Shown here piece by piece: positions 10,573-19,392 of a stretch of DNA of 42,584 bases. The translations under genes were made by a program, and so were the position numbers. How positions within the stretch are numbered: position 1 is the first letter of the stretch; the number at the start of each line of letters is the position of its first letter. The stretch is taken from assembly GCA_930980675.1 (NCBI GenBank), contig CAKNIU010000005.1, positions 1 through 42,584 on the forward strand, written 5' to 3'. Origin of the DNA: an uncultured Clostridium sp. Its GTDB lineage: Bacteria > Bacillota_A > Clostridia > TANB77 > CAG-508. The notes under the pieces are model-generated. The model ran no database searches. It was not told where the DNA came from and saw only the letters and a list, made by a program, of their open reading frames with translations.

Positions 10573-11263
10573 AAAATTTTAGACCTCCCTCCTTAATAAT
10601 GTTTCTTAAATTTTCATTTGCATTCTTATTAAGTTCTCTATATAATAACTCAACTATATCCATATCATCTAATAGTCTAACTGTAACTTTTATACTTGCA
10701 AAGCTGTATTTTAAATCATCATAAAATTCTTTTAATTCAACTACGGCTTTTTCAAAAGTTTCGGTTGATGTAATAATTAGATAGTTTTTCCTTACGTACA
10801 AATTTTCCTCTTGCATAATATTTCTTAAATATTGAATTATACTTTCTCCGTATTCTTTAACATTATTGTTTCTCTGTTTTTGAATGTTTTCTCTAATGTT
10901 TAATATCTTATCTGTCGTATCTATTTTTTCAATTGTACTAAAAAATTGAGTCTGAAATGTAAATGTTTTAGATATTTTTATCAGATTATTATCTATATTA
11001 TCTTGTTCTTCCTCATTAAGAAGCCTATATTCAATACTTCCAAGTTCAATAATTATTGAGCATTTATTATTTATAACTAGGATATTATCTTTTATTTCTT
11101 CAATACCCCATATATTTTTAATATTCTTCTTTTGTTTTTTAAAACTTAACTTTTCTTTTGAATTTTGATTATATATTTTATTTTTTGCTCTAATATATAT
11201 TGGCAAAAATATTGCTAACCCTATACTTGCCAGCATAAAAAAAATTGTAATTACCATTTTCAT
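10547..11263 (-). CDS. Stand-alone VirB4 N-terminal-like membrane protein
   Basis: 238 aa. Residues 3-25 form one membrane helix followed by a basic patch. The rest (WGIEEIKDNILVINNKCSII..., QTQFFSTIEK, ENLYVRKNYLIIT) resembles the N-terminal region seen in VirB4/TraC proteins and in small conjugation proteins encoded next to them. No P-loop is present. The start ATG overlaps the PrgI stop (ATGA), and the 3' end runs 26 bases into virB4, so all three are translationally coupled. It probably recruits VirB4 to the membrane channel; that is inference. Confidence 0.65.
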   Translation of the reverse strand: MKMVITIFFMLASIGLAIFLPIYIRAKNKIYNQNSKEKLSFKKQKKNIKNIWGIEEIKDNILVINNKCSIIIELGSIEYRLLNEEEQDNIDNNLIKISKTFTFQTQFFSTIEKIDTTDKILNIRENIQKQRNNNVKEYGESIIQYLRNIMQEENLYVRKNYLIITSTETFEKAVVELKEFYDDLKYSFASIKVTVRLLDDMDIVELLYRELNKNANENLRNIIKEGGLKFYVEAKNKT

Positions 11264-11550
11264 TTACCTTTCTCTAAAATATATTTTTTCTTTTTAAAAA
11301 TAAATCTTAAAATATAAATAAAATACTTATCTGAATTTGTTCCATCAATTTTAAAAAATGCAAAAAGTGCAAATATTGTTGCAACTATCAAAAAAAACAC
11401 TAGTTTTACAAAAGTATTTAAATTGGGAACTAAGAAAATTGATAATGTAGATGCTCCTAATATTAAATATATAGCTTGTCTTAAAGATACATATCCACCA
11501 AATATTTTTTCTTCATGCCTAAAGTTAAAAGGTACATTATATATCTGCAT
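11260..11550 (-). CDS. prgI: PrgI family protein (VirB3-like)
   Basis: 96 aa with two membrane helices at about 26-45 and 50-68. The N terminus (MQIYNVPFNFRHEEKIFGG) and the pattern SLRQAIYLILG are characteristic of PrgI/VirB3-like subunits directly upstream of virB4 in Gram-positive conjugative elements. The start has GGAGGGTAAT ahead of it, the gene lies one base after the pilin gene and it overlaps the next start. Confidence 0.9.
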   Translation of the reverse strand: MQIYNVPFNFRHEEKIFGGYVSLRQAIYLILGASTLSIFLVPNLNTFVKLVFFLIVATIFALFAFFKIDGTNSDKYFIYILRFIFKKKKYILEKGK

Positions 11551-11551
11551 A

Positions 11552-11935
11552 TTACCCTCCTATCATTGAACCTGAACCATTTGTAGAAACACTTAAAATA
11601 ATTCCAGAGACAATTAAAGCTAAACTTAAAAGCATAAATCCTGCTGCGACCCATGCCAATCCACCAATTCCTTCTGAACGTTTATTAGGATTATTTGCAT
11701 TAACAATTAATTTTATTGCAATTATTACAATACTCACAAACATTAATACGCTTCCGACTGGCATTGCCAACTGTATTACTGCATTTTTAATGTTTTGTGT
11801 AGCTGTTTCAACTTCTTGCGTTCCAATCGTAGAACTTGCATAAGTTTTTAAGTTAAATAAAAACATCGTTCCAAATGTAACTAAAGGTGCAATTTTAAAT
11901 TTTTGTAATTTTTCTTTTCTAATTAATTTATTCAT
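11552..11935 (-). CDS. TrbC/VirB2-like pilin
   Basis: 127 aa. A cleavable signal-like segment ends near YASS (residue 35). Two membrane helices (about 53-76 and 92-114) are separated by a short basic loop (NNPNKRSEGIGG), and the tail is Gly/Ser-rich. This is the usual form of the small TrbC/VirB2-like protein at the head of Gram-positive T4SS operons. AAGGAGGTAATAATTAA precedes the ATG. It heads the tightly coupled transfer operon (PrgI, VirB4-N, VirB4, VirB6, M23). Confidence 0.82.
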   Translation of the reverse strand: MNKLIRKEKLQKFKIAPLVTFGTMFLFNLKTYASSTIGTQEVETATQNIKNAVIQLAMPVGSVLMFVSIVIIAIKLIVNANNPNKRSEGIGGLAWVAAGFMLLSLALIVSGIILSVSTNGSGSMIGG

Positions 11936-12023
11936 TTAATTATTACCTCCTTGATTAAAAAAATTTATAAAAACTGGTATTAATAATATAAAAACTTGTA
12001 CTACAATACTTATCACAAAGTTT

Positions 12024-12202
12024 TTAATACCGAATTTTATTGTCTTTTCGGACTTTATACGACTTCCGAATTAGCCAAACTATTAAACTAGTAAAAATCC
12101 ATATTGTTATGAGAATAATTATAAAAAAAAACTGTTTTTCATTATATTTTCTAACATTAGATTAATACTTGAATTAGTCTCTAAATTATATGGTTCAATC
12201 AT
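12024..12202 (-). pseudogene. Small single-pass membrane protein, frameshifted at a T9 run
   Basis: ATG 12202 follows GGAGGGAAAG. The frame reads MIEPYNLETNSSINL and then meets nine T near 12125-12133 and stops after 27 codons. With a tenth T it continues as NSFFFIIILITIWIFTSLIVWLIRKSYK to a stop at 12024, giving 59 aa with a clear membrane helix and a basic tail. The length of the whole stretch (179 bases) fits exactly one missing base. No family is recognised. It lies between the initiator-like gene and the pilin gene. Confidence 0.5.
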
Positions 12203-12222
12203 CTTTCCCTCCATTTTAAGCA

Positions 12223-12247
12223 AAAAAATAAAGCTAATTTTTAGCTT
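12223..12247 (-). terminator. Intrinsic terminator of the initiator-like gene
   Basis: On the minus strand AAGCTAA, loop AAA, TTAGCTT, then TATTTTTTT. The stop TAG of the frame-restored initiator-like protein lies in the right arm. It separates that gene from the transfer operon. Confidence 0.65.
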
Positions 12248-13008
12248 CTAATTTTCTCATAATACTTACATAATAATATTCATAAAAGTTCTTAATTTCA
12301 TTTGTAGTATCTTTATATGTATTTTCAAATGTTTTGCAGCTATTATAAACATTTATAAAGTCTTCCCTAGTAGCTTTATTTAAAAGATTTACTTTATTTC
12401 TTATAAATAATTCTCCAACTGTAAAAATTATTGTCTTAAGTTTACTTATATTTTCGTCTTTAAATGTATTTATAATTTCTTCAGTATAATTAAACTCTAA
12501 TTTCTTTAGTATTTCATAAAATTCTTCATACTCTTTACTATTAAATCCTTCAGGGATTTCTCCGTTTAATAATATATGTAAAAAATCTATCTATCCTAAT
12601 ATTTATATTATTATCTTTAGCTTTTCTGCCAATAGGGTATAAGCTGTTTTGCTTATAGGGGTATGTGCTTTTTGGCTCATAGTTATTTTGCACAAATTCC
12701 CTGCAACTAATATCTGTAATATAAATTTTTCTTTGGATTATCTCATTCTTTTCGTTTTTAATTAGTTCAATCTTAATATATTTCAACTTAGCTAAATGAG
12801 AAATCCATCTTGAAATCGTCCCTGGTATTACTCCATAAAGGTTTGCAAAATAACTATTGCTTGCGAAACAATACCCCTCCTTTCCAATTAAAGCAGTTAT
12901 TTCACCATACAATAATCTTTCTGGATATTTCAGCCTTTCATCATACCTTACACTTGCAGGAATAATAGCATAGTAAGAAGGTTGTCTTTCATTACTCACA
13001 TTTGACAT
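12234..13008 (-). pseudogene. Winged-helix replication-initiator-like protein, frameshifted
   Basis: The N-terminal half (to 12550) is a helix-turn-helix protein: SYYAIIPASVRYDERLKYPE, then ERLLYGEITALIGKEGYCFA and GTISRWISHLAKLKYI. This is the DnaD/RepA-N-like helix-turn-helix pattern of initiators in Firmicutes mobile elements. After IDRFF the frame stops at 12550. One T fewer in the TTTTTT run near 12583 continues it as LHILLNGEIPEGFNSKEYEE for about 115 residues to a stop at 12234. The restored protein has 257 aa. The start is ATG 13008 (one base shared with the stop of the preceding gene) rather than the GTG three bases upstream. The helix-turn-helix call is good; the replication role is inferred from family resemblance. 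Confidence 0.7.
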
Positions 13009-13175
13009 CACTCTCCTAAATTAAATTTTAAAGAGATTTCCATATCCAAATCTTGCTTTACATTGTTTTTTTCCAACTCGCTTTTTATTATCATTGGAAT
13101 TTCAGTTTCCAATAATTTTTCCATTATAGAATATAATTTCATTTTTTCAGAAATCTTTTTTAATTCATCATCCAT
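13008..13175 (-). CDS. 55-aa protein coupled to the initiator-like gene
   Basis: ATG 13175 follows TGGAGGTTTTT. The product is MDDELKKISEKMKLYSIMEK then a mostly helical, charged sequence ending SLKFNLGE. Its TGA shares one base with the ATG of the next gene, a sign of translational coupling. No family is recognised; a small partner or regulator of the helix-turn-helix protein is likely by position. Confidence 0.55.
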   Translation of the reverse strand: MDDELKKISEKMKLYSIMEKLLETEIPMIIKSELEKNNVKQDLDMEISLKFNLGE

Positions 13176-13188
13176 AAAAACCTCCACA

Positions 13189-13223
13189 AAAAAAGAAACA
13201 AGTTCAAAACTTATTTCTTTTTT
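13189..13223 (-). terminator. Terminator of a truncated gene at the element edge
   Basis: Minus strand AAGAAATAAGTT, short loop, AACTTGTTTCTT with one mismatch, then a run of T. The stop codon of the 57-aa remnant lies in its left arm. Confidence 0.55.
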
Positions 13224-13384
13224 ATTTCTATATCAAAATCTGATAATTTTAGAGCAAATTTTAAATCAATTTTGTTTAATCTATTAAATTTTGGATTATA
13301 CTGTTCTTTATATTCGAATGTTCTAATCCTCTCAAAGTGCTCAGCCTCATAGAATACAACGTATTCTATATTTTCATCCCTCAA
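13211..13384 (-). pseudogene. C-terminal remnant of an unknown gene at the ABC-gene junction
   Basis: An open frame of 57 codons (DENIEYVVFYEAEHFERIRT..., ending LKLSDFDIEIKKK) begins inside the last codons of the ABC exporter gene, with no ribosome site and only a TTG possible. It ends at a good terminator. It is best read as the 3' end of a gene whose 5' part was lost where the element meets the chromosome. The product is not recognised. Confidence 0.4.
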
Positions 13385-15213
13385 AGCTCGTCGAATTGTG
13401 AGTTATATAGTCTAGCATAAGCTCCATTTTTAGCAAGTAATTCTTCATGATTTCCTTGCTCAACAATATCTCCGTGCTCCATAACTAGTATTAAGTCTGC
13501 ATTTTTTATTGTAGATAATCTATGAGCAATTATGAAACTTGTTCTTCCCTTCATTAAATTATCCATTGCTGATTGAATTTGTATTTCTGTTCTAGTATCT
13601 ATACTTGATGTTGCTTCATCTAGAATTAGAATCTTAGGGTCTGCAAGTATAACACGTGCTATTGTTAAAAGTTGTTTTTGTCCTGCAGATATATTTGATG
13701 TTTCTTCATTAAGTACCATATCATAAGAGTTTGGTAATGTTTTAATAAAATGATGTACATGGGCAGCTTTTGCTGCTTCAATTACTTCTGCATCTGTTGC
13801 ATCTGGTTTTCCATAACGTATATTATCCTTTATTGAACCACTGAATAACCATGTGTCTTGAAGTACCATTCCGAACATTTTTCTTAAATCACCACGGTTA
13901 AAATCTTTTATATTGTTTCCATCAACGTATATTCCTCCAGAATTTACATCATAGAATCTCATTAAAAGTTTAACCATTGTTGTTTTTCCAGCTCCTGTTG
14001 GTCCAACAATTGCAATTTTTTGTCCATCATGAACATCTGCATTAAAATCATGAATTATTATATTGTCATCATCATATCCAAATTCTACATGGTCAAACTT
14101 AACATTTCCTTTAAGTCCTTCTGTAGATTTTGGATTTGCAATTTCTTGTACTTCTTCTTTTTCTTCCAAGAATTCAAATACTCTTTCTGCTGATGCAACC
14201 ATTGTTTGAAGCATTCCAGATATTTGAGCTATTTGAGATATAGGTTGTGTAAATTGTCTCATGTATTGTATAAATGATTGGATATTACCAACTGTAATTT
14301 GTCCTTGTGCTGCTAAGTATCCACCAAGTATTGCAACTCCTACATATGCAATATTCCCAATAAAGTTCATAATTGGATGCATTAATCCTGATAAAAATTG
14401 AGATTTCCATCCTGAATTATATAGGTTATCATTTTCTTCTTTAAAAGCTTTTAATACTTTTTCTTGACTGTTGAAAGCTTTTACAATTAACTGTCCACCA
14501 TATATTTCTTCTACTTGACCATCTAAGTATCCTAAGTGATCTTGTTGAGCTTTGAAATATTTTTGTGATTTTTTTGCAATTTTACTTACTACAAATACTG
14601 TTATAGGAAGTATTAATACTGCTATTATTGTCATTTCCCAGCTTATTGATAACATCATTATTAATATTCCAATTACTGTACATATTGCGGTAATGATTTG
14701 TGTTATACTTTGATTTAAGTTTTGTGAAAGCATATCAACATCATTTGAAATTACTGATAATACTTCACCATTTGTTCTTTTATCAAAGAATTTCATTGGT
14801 AGTTTGTTTATTTTAGCTACTAAATCATTACGTACTTTATAGCTGACTTTTTGAGCAACATTTGTCATTACAAATCCTTGAATTGCTGAAAACGCCATAC
14901 TTATTACATATAACACTAAAAGTGTAATTAGTATATTAGCGATCGCTTCAAAGTTTATTCCGCTTCCTCCAGACAATTTGCTTATAAGTCCATTATATAT
15001 TTCAGTAGTAGCATTACCTAGTATTTTAGGTCCAACTATTGAAAATATTGTACTTCCAATAGCAAATATTAATACTATTATTATTTGCCATTTATATGGT
15101 GCCAAATAATTTTTTATTAATTTTTTTACGGTTCCTGTAAAGTCTTTTGCTTTTTCAGGTGTCTTATTTGAGCCACCTCTCATTCCTCCCATTGGTCCTG
15201 GCATGCTACTCAC
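13381..15213 (-). CDS. ABC exporter half-transporter, consensus Walker B subunit
   Basis: 610 aa, type IV (exporter) fold. The N-terminal cytoplasmic segment is rich in Gly and Met, with six membrane helices (about 40-350) and a nucleotide-binding domain (about 365-600). Walker A is GPTGAGKTT at 404-412. The signature is SAGQ instead of SGGQ at about 509. Walker B is ILILDEATSS with the catalytic Glu at 533. It overlaps the partner gene by four bases. The altered signature matches asymmetric heterodimers (BmrCD, TM287/288, EfrAB class), where it contributes to the non-hydrolysing site. The substrate is unknown; drug or peptide export is typical. The adjacent TetR gene supports a multidrug role. 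Confidence 0.92.
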   Translation of the reverse strand: MSSMPGPMGGMRGGSNKTPEKAKDFTGTVKKLIKNYLAPYKWQIIIVLIFAIGSTIFSIVGPKILGNATTEIYNGLISKLSGGSGINFEAIANILITLLVLYVISMAFSAIQGFVMTNVAQKVSYKVRNDLVAKINKLPMKFFDKRTNGEVLSVISNDVDMLSQNLNQSITQIITAICTVIGILIMMLSISWEMTIIAVLILPITVFVVSKIAKKSQKYFKAQQDHLGYLDGQVEEIYGGQLIVKAFNSQEKVLKAFKEENDNLYNSGWKSQFLSGLMHPIMNFIGNIAYVGVAILGGYLAAQGQITVGNIQSFIQYMRQFTQPISQIAQISGMLQTMVASAERVFEFLEEKEEVQEIANPKSTEGLKGNVKFDHVEFGYDDDNIIIHDFNADVHDGQKIAIVGPTGAGKTTMVKLLMRFYDVNSGGIYVDGNNIKDFNRGDLRKMFGMVLQDTWLFSGSIKDNIRYGKPDATDAEVIEAAKAAHVHHFIKTLPNSYDMVLNEETSNISAGQKQLLTIARVILADPKILILDEATSSIDTRTEIQIQSAMDNLMKGRTSFIIAHRLSTIKNADLILVMEHGDIVEQGNHEELLAKNGAYARLYNSQFDEL

Positions 15214-17393
15214 CTTCCTTTCCGTTTAGTATTGTTTAGCTCTTCTTCTGATAATTGTGATAAAGCTATTTGTCTATATGTTTCGCAGTTCTTTAATAAT
15301 TCTTCGTGAGTACCTTTTCCAACTATTTTTCCTTCTTCAAGAACTATTATTTTATCTGCATTCATTATTGTACTAATTCTTTGTGCAACTATTATTACAG
15401 TTTTGTTTTCTGTTTGTTCATTTAATGCTTCTCTTAATGCTTTATCTGTTTTTAAATCTAGTGCTGAGAAGCTATCATCAAATACGTATATTTCTGGGTC
15501 TATTGCTAATGCTCTCGCAATTGATAAACGTTGTTTTTGTCCACCAGATACGTTGTTTCCGCCTTGTGCTATTGGTGAATTATATTTATCTTCTTTTTTT
15601 TCGATGAATTCTGTTGCTTGAGCAATTGATGCTGCTTTTTTCATTTCTTCATCAGATATATCATCTTTACCATATTTAATATTTGATTCTATTGTTCCTG
15701 AGAATAATACTCCTTTTTGTGGTACAAATCCAATTCTGCTTCTTAAATCTTTTTGTGATACATCTTTAATATTTACACCATCAACTAATAGTTCTCCTCC
15801 TGTTACATCATAAAATCTTGGTATTAAATTTACTAAAGTTGATTTACCACTACCTGTACTTCCTATAATAGCAGTTGTTTTTCCAGCTTCAGCTGTAAAG
15901 TCTATATCTTCAAGTATCTCTGTATCTGCATCTGGATATCTGAATGAAACATTTTTAAATTCTACCAATCCTTTTTTGCTTTCATCAAATTTAGCTTGTT
16001 CATTTTCTGGTTTATCTTTTATTTGAGGTTCTGTTTCCAATACTTCATTAATACGATTTGCTGATACTGATGCTCTTGGTAATAGTATTGAAATAATTGA
16101 AATCATTAAGAATGCCATTACAATTTGCATTGTGTATTGTAAGAAAGCCATCATGTCTCCAACTTGCATTATACCTTCATCAATACTATGTCCACCAACC
16201 CAAATAATTAATATCATTATTGCTTGCATTATGAACATCATTGCTGGCATCATTAAGCTCATTGCCTTATTTACAAATACACTGTTTTTCATTAAGTTTG
16301 TATTTGCTTCATCAAATCTTTTCTCTTCTCTTTTTTGTGTATTAAATGCTCTTATTACTGGTAAACCTGTTAAAATTTCTCTTGCAACTAAGTTTAATCT
16401 ATCTATTAAATCTTGCATTTTTCTAAATCTAGGCATTGCTACAATAAATAATGCTAAAACTACTGCCATAATAAGTATAACTGCTAAAGCTATAACCCAC
16501 GCCATAGAAAGAGTACCTGTTCTTATAACCCTAATAACTCCTCCTATTCCTATTATAGGTGCATACACTAATACCCTAAATAACATCGTTATTAATTGTT
16601 GTATTTGTTGTACGTCGTTCGTGCTTCTTGTAATTAATGATGCCGTTGAAAATTGATTAAATTCAGCTGTTGAAAAGCTTAATACTTTTTTGAATAATTT
16701 TTCTCTTAAAGTTCTTCCTAGTCTTGCTGCAACTCTTGATGATAAGAACATTATTGTTACAGCTGAAAGCATACTAATTAATGCTACTCCTGCCATCTGT
16801 AATCCAACTATAAGAATATAGTTGTTTTGAATTTTATCTAGATCCATACCAATAGATGCATATTCACTCTTTACAGCTTGAATACCAGCTTGCTCTATAA
16901 TTGAATCTGACATTGTATTTACTGTAGAATTAATTTGTTCTAATACAGCAGTTCTTTGTGCTTCTGGCATTTGTTTAATCAAGTCAATATTTGCTGTCTC
17001 CTCATTTTCTAATTGATATAGTACTGCCAATGGCTTAGCCATTAAGCTTTCTAAATGTTCTTTTTCATCAGTTGAAATGTCCTTTAATTCATAGATGTCT
17101 TGGTTTTGCAATTCTGGATATTCTTCTAGATTTTCATCTGTTTTCTCCATTAGCTCATAGTAACTTTGTATTTCATCATCACTTTCTGTAAAGTACATTA
17201 AGTTTTCTAATTCGCTTGATTTAATTGCTTCTGGCACAGCATATTCTATACCGCCCTGTTGAATACCAACATTTACTATTCTAGATGTAAAATCTGGTAG
17301 GTTTAAATCTGCTGCCGCTTGAATACATAATAAAATAATGATTGCAATTACTAGTAAAATTGATTCTTTTAAATTTTTTAAAATTTTTAGCAT
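15210..17393 (-). CDS. ABC exporter half-transporter, degenerate catalytic subunit
   Basis: 727 aa. Between the first membrane helix (12-29) and the second (about 193-215) there is an extracellular insert of some 150 residues rich in Glu, Gln and Leu, common in clostridial members of this family. The nucleotide-binding domain has Walker A GSTGSGKST at 510-518, a consensus signature VSGGQKQ at about 615 and Walker B IYVFDDSFS, where Asp replaces the catalytic Glu. That is the mark of the degenerate-site subunit in heterodimeric exporters, complementing the partner's SAGQ signature. The first gene of the pair, lying about 100 bases after the TetR gene. Confidence 0.92.
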   Translation of the reverse strand: MLKILKNLKESILLVIAIIILLCIQAAADLNLPDFTSRIVNVGIQQGGIEYAVPEAIKSSELENLMYFTESDDEIQSYYELMEKTDENLEEYPELQNQDIYELKDISTDEKEHLESLMAKPLAVLYQLENEETANIDLIKQMPEAQRTAVLEQINSTVNTMSDSIIEQAGIQAVKSEYASIGMDLDKIQNNYILIVGLQMAGVALISMLSAVTIMFLSSRVAARLGRTLREKLFKKVLSFSTAEFNQFSTASLITRSTNDVQQIQQLITMLFRVLVYAPIIGIGGVIRVIRTGTLSMAWVIALAVILIMAVVLALFIVAMPRFRKMQDLIDRLNLVAREILTGLPVIRAFNTQKREEKRFDEANTNLMKNSVFVNKAMSLMMPAMMFIMQAIMILIIWVGGHSIDEGIMQVGDMMAFLQYTMQIVMAFLMISIISILLPRASVSANRINEVLETEPQIKDKPENEQAKFDESKKGLVEFKNVSFRYPDADTEILEDIDFTAEAGKTTAIIGSTGSGKSTLVNLIPRFYDVTGGELLVDGVNIKDVSQKDLRSRIGFVPQKGVLFSGTIESNIKYGKDDISDEEMKKAASIAQATEFIEKKEDKYNSPIAQGGNNVSGGQKQRLSIARALAIDPEIYVFDDSFSALDLKTDKALREALNEQTENKTVIIVAQRISTIMNADKIIVLEEGKIVGKGTHEELLKNCETYRQIALSQLSEEELNNTKRKGR

Positions 17394-17490
17394 AATGTCA
17401 TCATAATTTATTGACTTATATAATTTGTAATTCGAAGATTTTATCTTTGAATCTTAATCATAGTCAATATTATGTACCTCCTTTCATTTT

Positions 17491-18078
17491 TTAACTTTTT
17501 ACTATACCGTTTTTTACATATTCAATTTGTTTTATGTATTTTTCTCTTATATCAACTACATTATTTGATGTTACTGTTTGAATTATTGCCCATCTTGTTA
17601 TTGCACTTAACATTTCTATTAAAATTGGTAAATCTTTTTTGCTTTTGAAATTACTTGTATCAGTATTTTTTATTAAAGAATTGTATATTTCTTCTTTTGC
17701 TTTACCTAATACTATGCTGTCGTTGGCTCTTAAGTTTGCAAGAACAGTCTTATAAAACATCTTATTATTACTATCTTTGCAAGTTTCTACAATTTTGTCA
17801 TAAAAGAAAATAAATGTTTCGAAAATGTCTCCATTTTCTTTTATTTTTTCATTTACTTTATCTTTGACTCTTTCACTTGCTTTGTCTATCATAAATATAA
17901 GTAGGTCTTCCTTACTTTCAAAGTATTGATAAAAGCTACCTCTTGCAATATTTGCTTCTGTTACAATATTGTTTATTGAGGCCTCAGTAACTGATACTCT
18001 AGAAAATTCATTTTTTGCAGCTTCTAATATTTTTTGCTTCTTATCTTCTGGAAGATTTAGAAATGTTTGTTTTGGCAT
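17491..18078 (-). CDS. TetR family repressor of the ABC exporter
   Basis: 195 aa from ATG 18078 behind GAGGAGGTGTG; the longer frame upstream adds only seven residues overlapping that site. The DNA-binding helix-turn-helix is at about 15-55 (ILEAAKNEFSRVSVTEASIN, then ANIARGSFYQYFESKEDLL), a canonical TetR N terminus. The C-terminal part is the variable ligand and dimer domain. It is followed by the two exporter genes on the same strand. Its promoter carries a matching palindrome (18129-18141), so autorepression and control of the exporter are likely. Confidence 0.93.
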   Translation of the reverse strand: MPKQTFLNLPEDKKQKILEAAKNEFSRVSVTEASINNIVTEANIARGSFYQYFESKEDLLIFMIDKASERVKDKVNEKIKENGDIFETFIFFYDKIVETCKDSNNKMFYKTVLANLRANDSIVLGKAKEEIYNSLIKNTDTSNFKSKKDLPILIEMLSAITRWAIIQTVTSNNVVDIREKYIKQIEYVKNGIVKS

Positions 18079-18128
18079 TTTTTCACACCTCCTCATCAAA
18101 TTTTTGCATCATATAGCGATATTGGATG

Positions 18129-18173
18129 TGACACTGTGTCATTTATTATATATAATATATTTTATTGTGTCAA
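18129..18173 (-). promoter_or_regulatory. Consensus promoter and TetR operator
   Basis: On the minus strand the -35 is TTGACA (18168-18173), the spacer is 17 bases and the -10 is TATAAT (18145-18150), a perfect sigma-70-type promoter. Just downstream is the perfect palindrome TGACACAGTGTCA (18129-18141), in the right place to block initiation. The -35 box overlaps a further half-site, TTGACACAA. Confidence 0.8.
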
Positions 18174-18234
18174 TTGATTTATGTGAAAATTGTGTGAAAT
18201 TATTGGCTTGTTTTTCCTTTTATTTCTCCAAAAC

Positions 18235-18287
18235 AAAAATTACTCATATAATTACTTACTGTTTTTGTAATTATATGAGTGATTTTT
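18235..18287. terminator. Bidirectional hairpin between tetR and the Rpn gene
   Basis: ACTCATATAATTAC and GTAATTATATGAGT form a perfect 14-bp stem, extended by AAAAAT and ATTTTT across one mismatch. It lies just after the Rpn gene end, and T-rich flanks on both strands fit termination. Confidence 0.6.
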
Positions 18288-18300
18288 GCTAATATTAAAA

Positions 18301-19254
18301 TTATAACTTTTCTATCTCTTCTTTAGATAACTCTGTGATTTGTTCTATATCTTTTATTGACATTCCCATATCTCTTAATTTTTTAGCTATATTTCTTTGA
18401 CTTTCAGAACGTCCCTCTTCACGTCCTTCTTCAAGTCCTTCTTCACGACCTTCTTTACGTCCTTGAGTACGTCCTTCTGCTAGTCCTTTTGACTTTCCAT
18501 CTTCATAGCCAGCCTCATGTCCATCTTCATAACCTTTGCGCCTGATAGCCTTCTCATCCATTATGGCTTTTTCCCTTAAGTCTGCCAATCTTCTCATTTT
18601 TTCATCTTCTGTCATTTTATGTACTGTTACCACTGCTTCTTCTATATCTTCATTCTCTTTCATAATATCTTTGACCTCCCTTGTGTTAGGGTCGTTTATG
18701 AATAATGCCCATTGTGCCTTCTTGTTTTGCTTGTTTCTTTCATATTCAGCCCTTACTTTGGATAGTTCTATTATATCTATTTCTATTTTGTCTGTCAAGA
18801 CGAGATCTTTTGCATTTTCTTCTCGTAGTTTCCATTTTGTTTCCATCTTTTTTATTTCTTTAGTTAAGTCTAAGTCATAATCTAATATTGCAACCATAAC
18901 TACTCTTTTAGCCTTTTTATAGTCATCACCTTTTTTGACTTCATTATAATATAATTTTGAAAAATAAAATAATAATCTTTCTTGTATATTTGACCTATCT
19001 ACCAGTTGAATCTCTACATCTACCTTTTCTTTGTCGTTTATATCTAATTCTAGGTCTAATATACCAAGCTTATCCTCTGGTTTTTCTCTAAATAATTCTT
19101 TATCATCGTTTATTGTTATTTTCTTGACTTTTTCATCTAACATTGCTTCTGCAAATGCTTTTGTTATTTTTTCATTTTTTTTGCTAAATAAGCTTTGAAA
19201 AACTATGTCTATCTTTGGTTTTAATAGTTTTAAATTTTTATTATTATTTGCCAT
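18301..19254 (-). CDS. Rpn family PD-(D/E)XK nuclease / putative transposase
   Basis: 317 aa from ATG 19254 (MANNNKNLKLLKPKIDIVFQ); the upstream open frame adds 36 unlikely residues. Family features: the start pattern KPKIDIVFQSLF, the PD-(D/E)XK core with D67 (GILDLEL) and E81xQ83 (VEIQL), and the helix FYFSKLYYNEV. The C-terminal third is a charged, helical, repetitive tail (EGRTQGRKEGREEGLEEGRE) ending in a helix-rich cap. Rpn proteins are DNA nucleases that stimulate recombination, with variable tails suggested to have a defence role. Flanked by strong hairpins on both sides, it looks like a self-contained cassette. Confidence 0.88.
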   Translation of the reverse strand: MANNNKNLKLLKPKIDIVFQSLFSKKNEKITKAFAEAMLDEKVKKITINDDKELFREKPEDKLGILDLELDINDKEKVDVEIQLVDRSNIQERLLFYFSKLYYNEVKKGDDYKKAKRVVMVAILDYDLDLTKEIKKMETKWKLREENAKDLVLTDKIEIDIIELSKVRAEYERNKQNKKAQWALFINDPNTREVKDIMKENEDIEEAVVTVHKMTEDEKMRRLADLREKAIMDEKAIRRKGYEDGHEAGYEDGKSKGLAEGRTQGRKEGREEGLEEGREEGRSESQRNIAKKLRDMGMSIKDIEQITELSKEEIEKL

Positions 19255-19392
19255 AAATATATTTCCTTTCTTTTTTATTTTTTGTATTAGAACAAAAGCG
19301 GGCTCCTTTAACTTTGTTCTACTTTTAAATTTACATCGCCCGCGTCTTTGTTCGTGCGCCAATTTTACAAATGTAAAATTGTGTGCAATGCT

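Noticed and set aside
11936..12023. Hydrophobic open frame before the pilin (KNFVISIVVQVFILLIPVFI)
   Set aside because: It looks like a membrane helix, but there is no ATG and no ribosome site; the only GTG is poorly placed. It may be another damaged small gene.
16132..16656. 174-codon plus-strand frame opposite the ABC exporter
   Set aside because: Antisense to a conserved membrane domain, so hydrophobic by reflection; no ribosome site.
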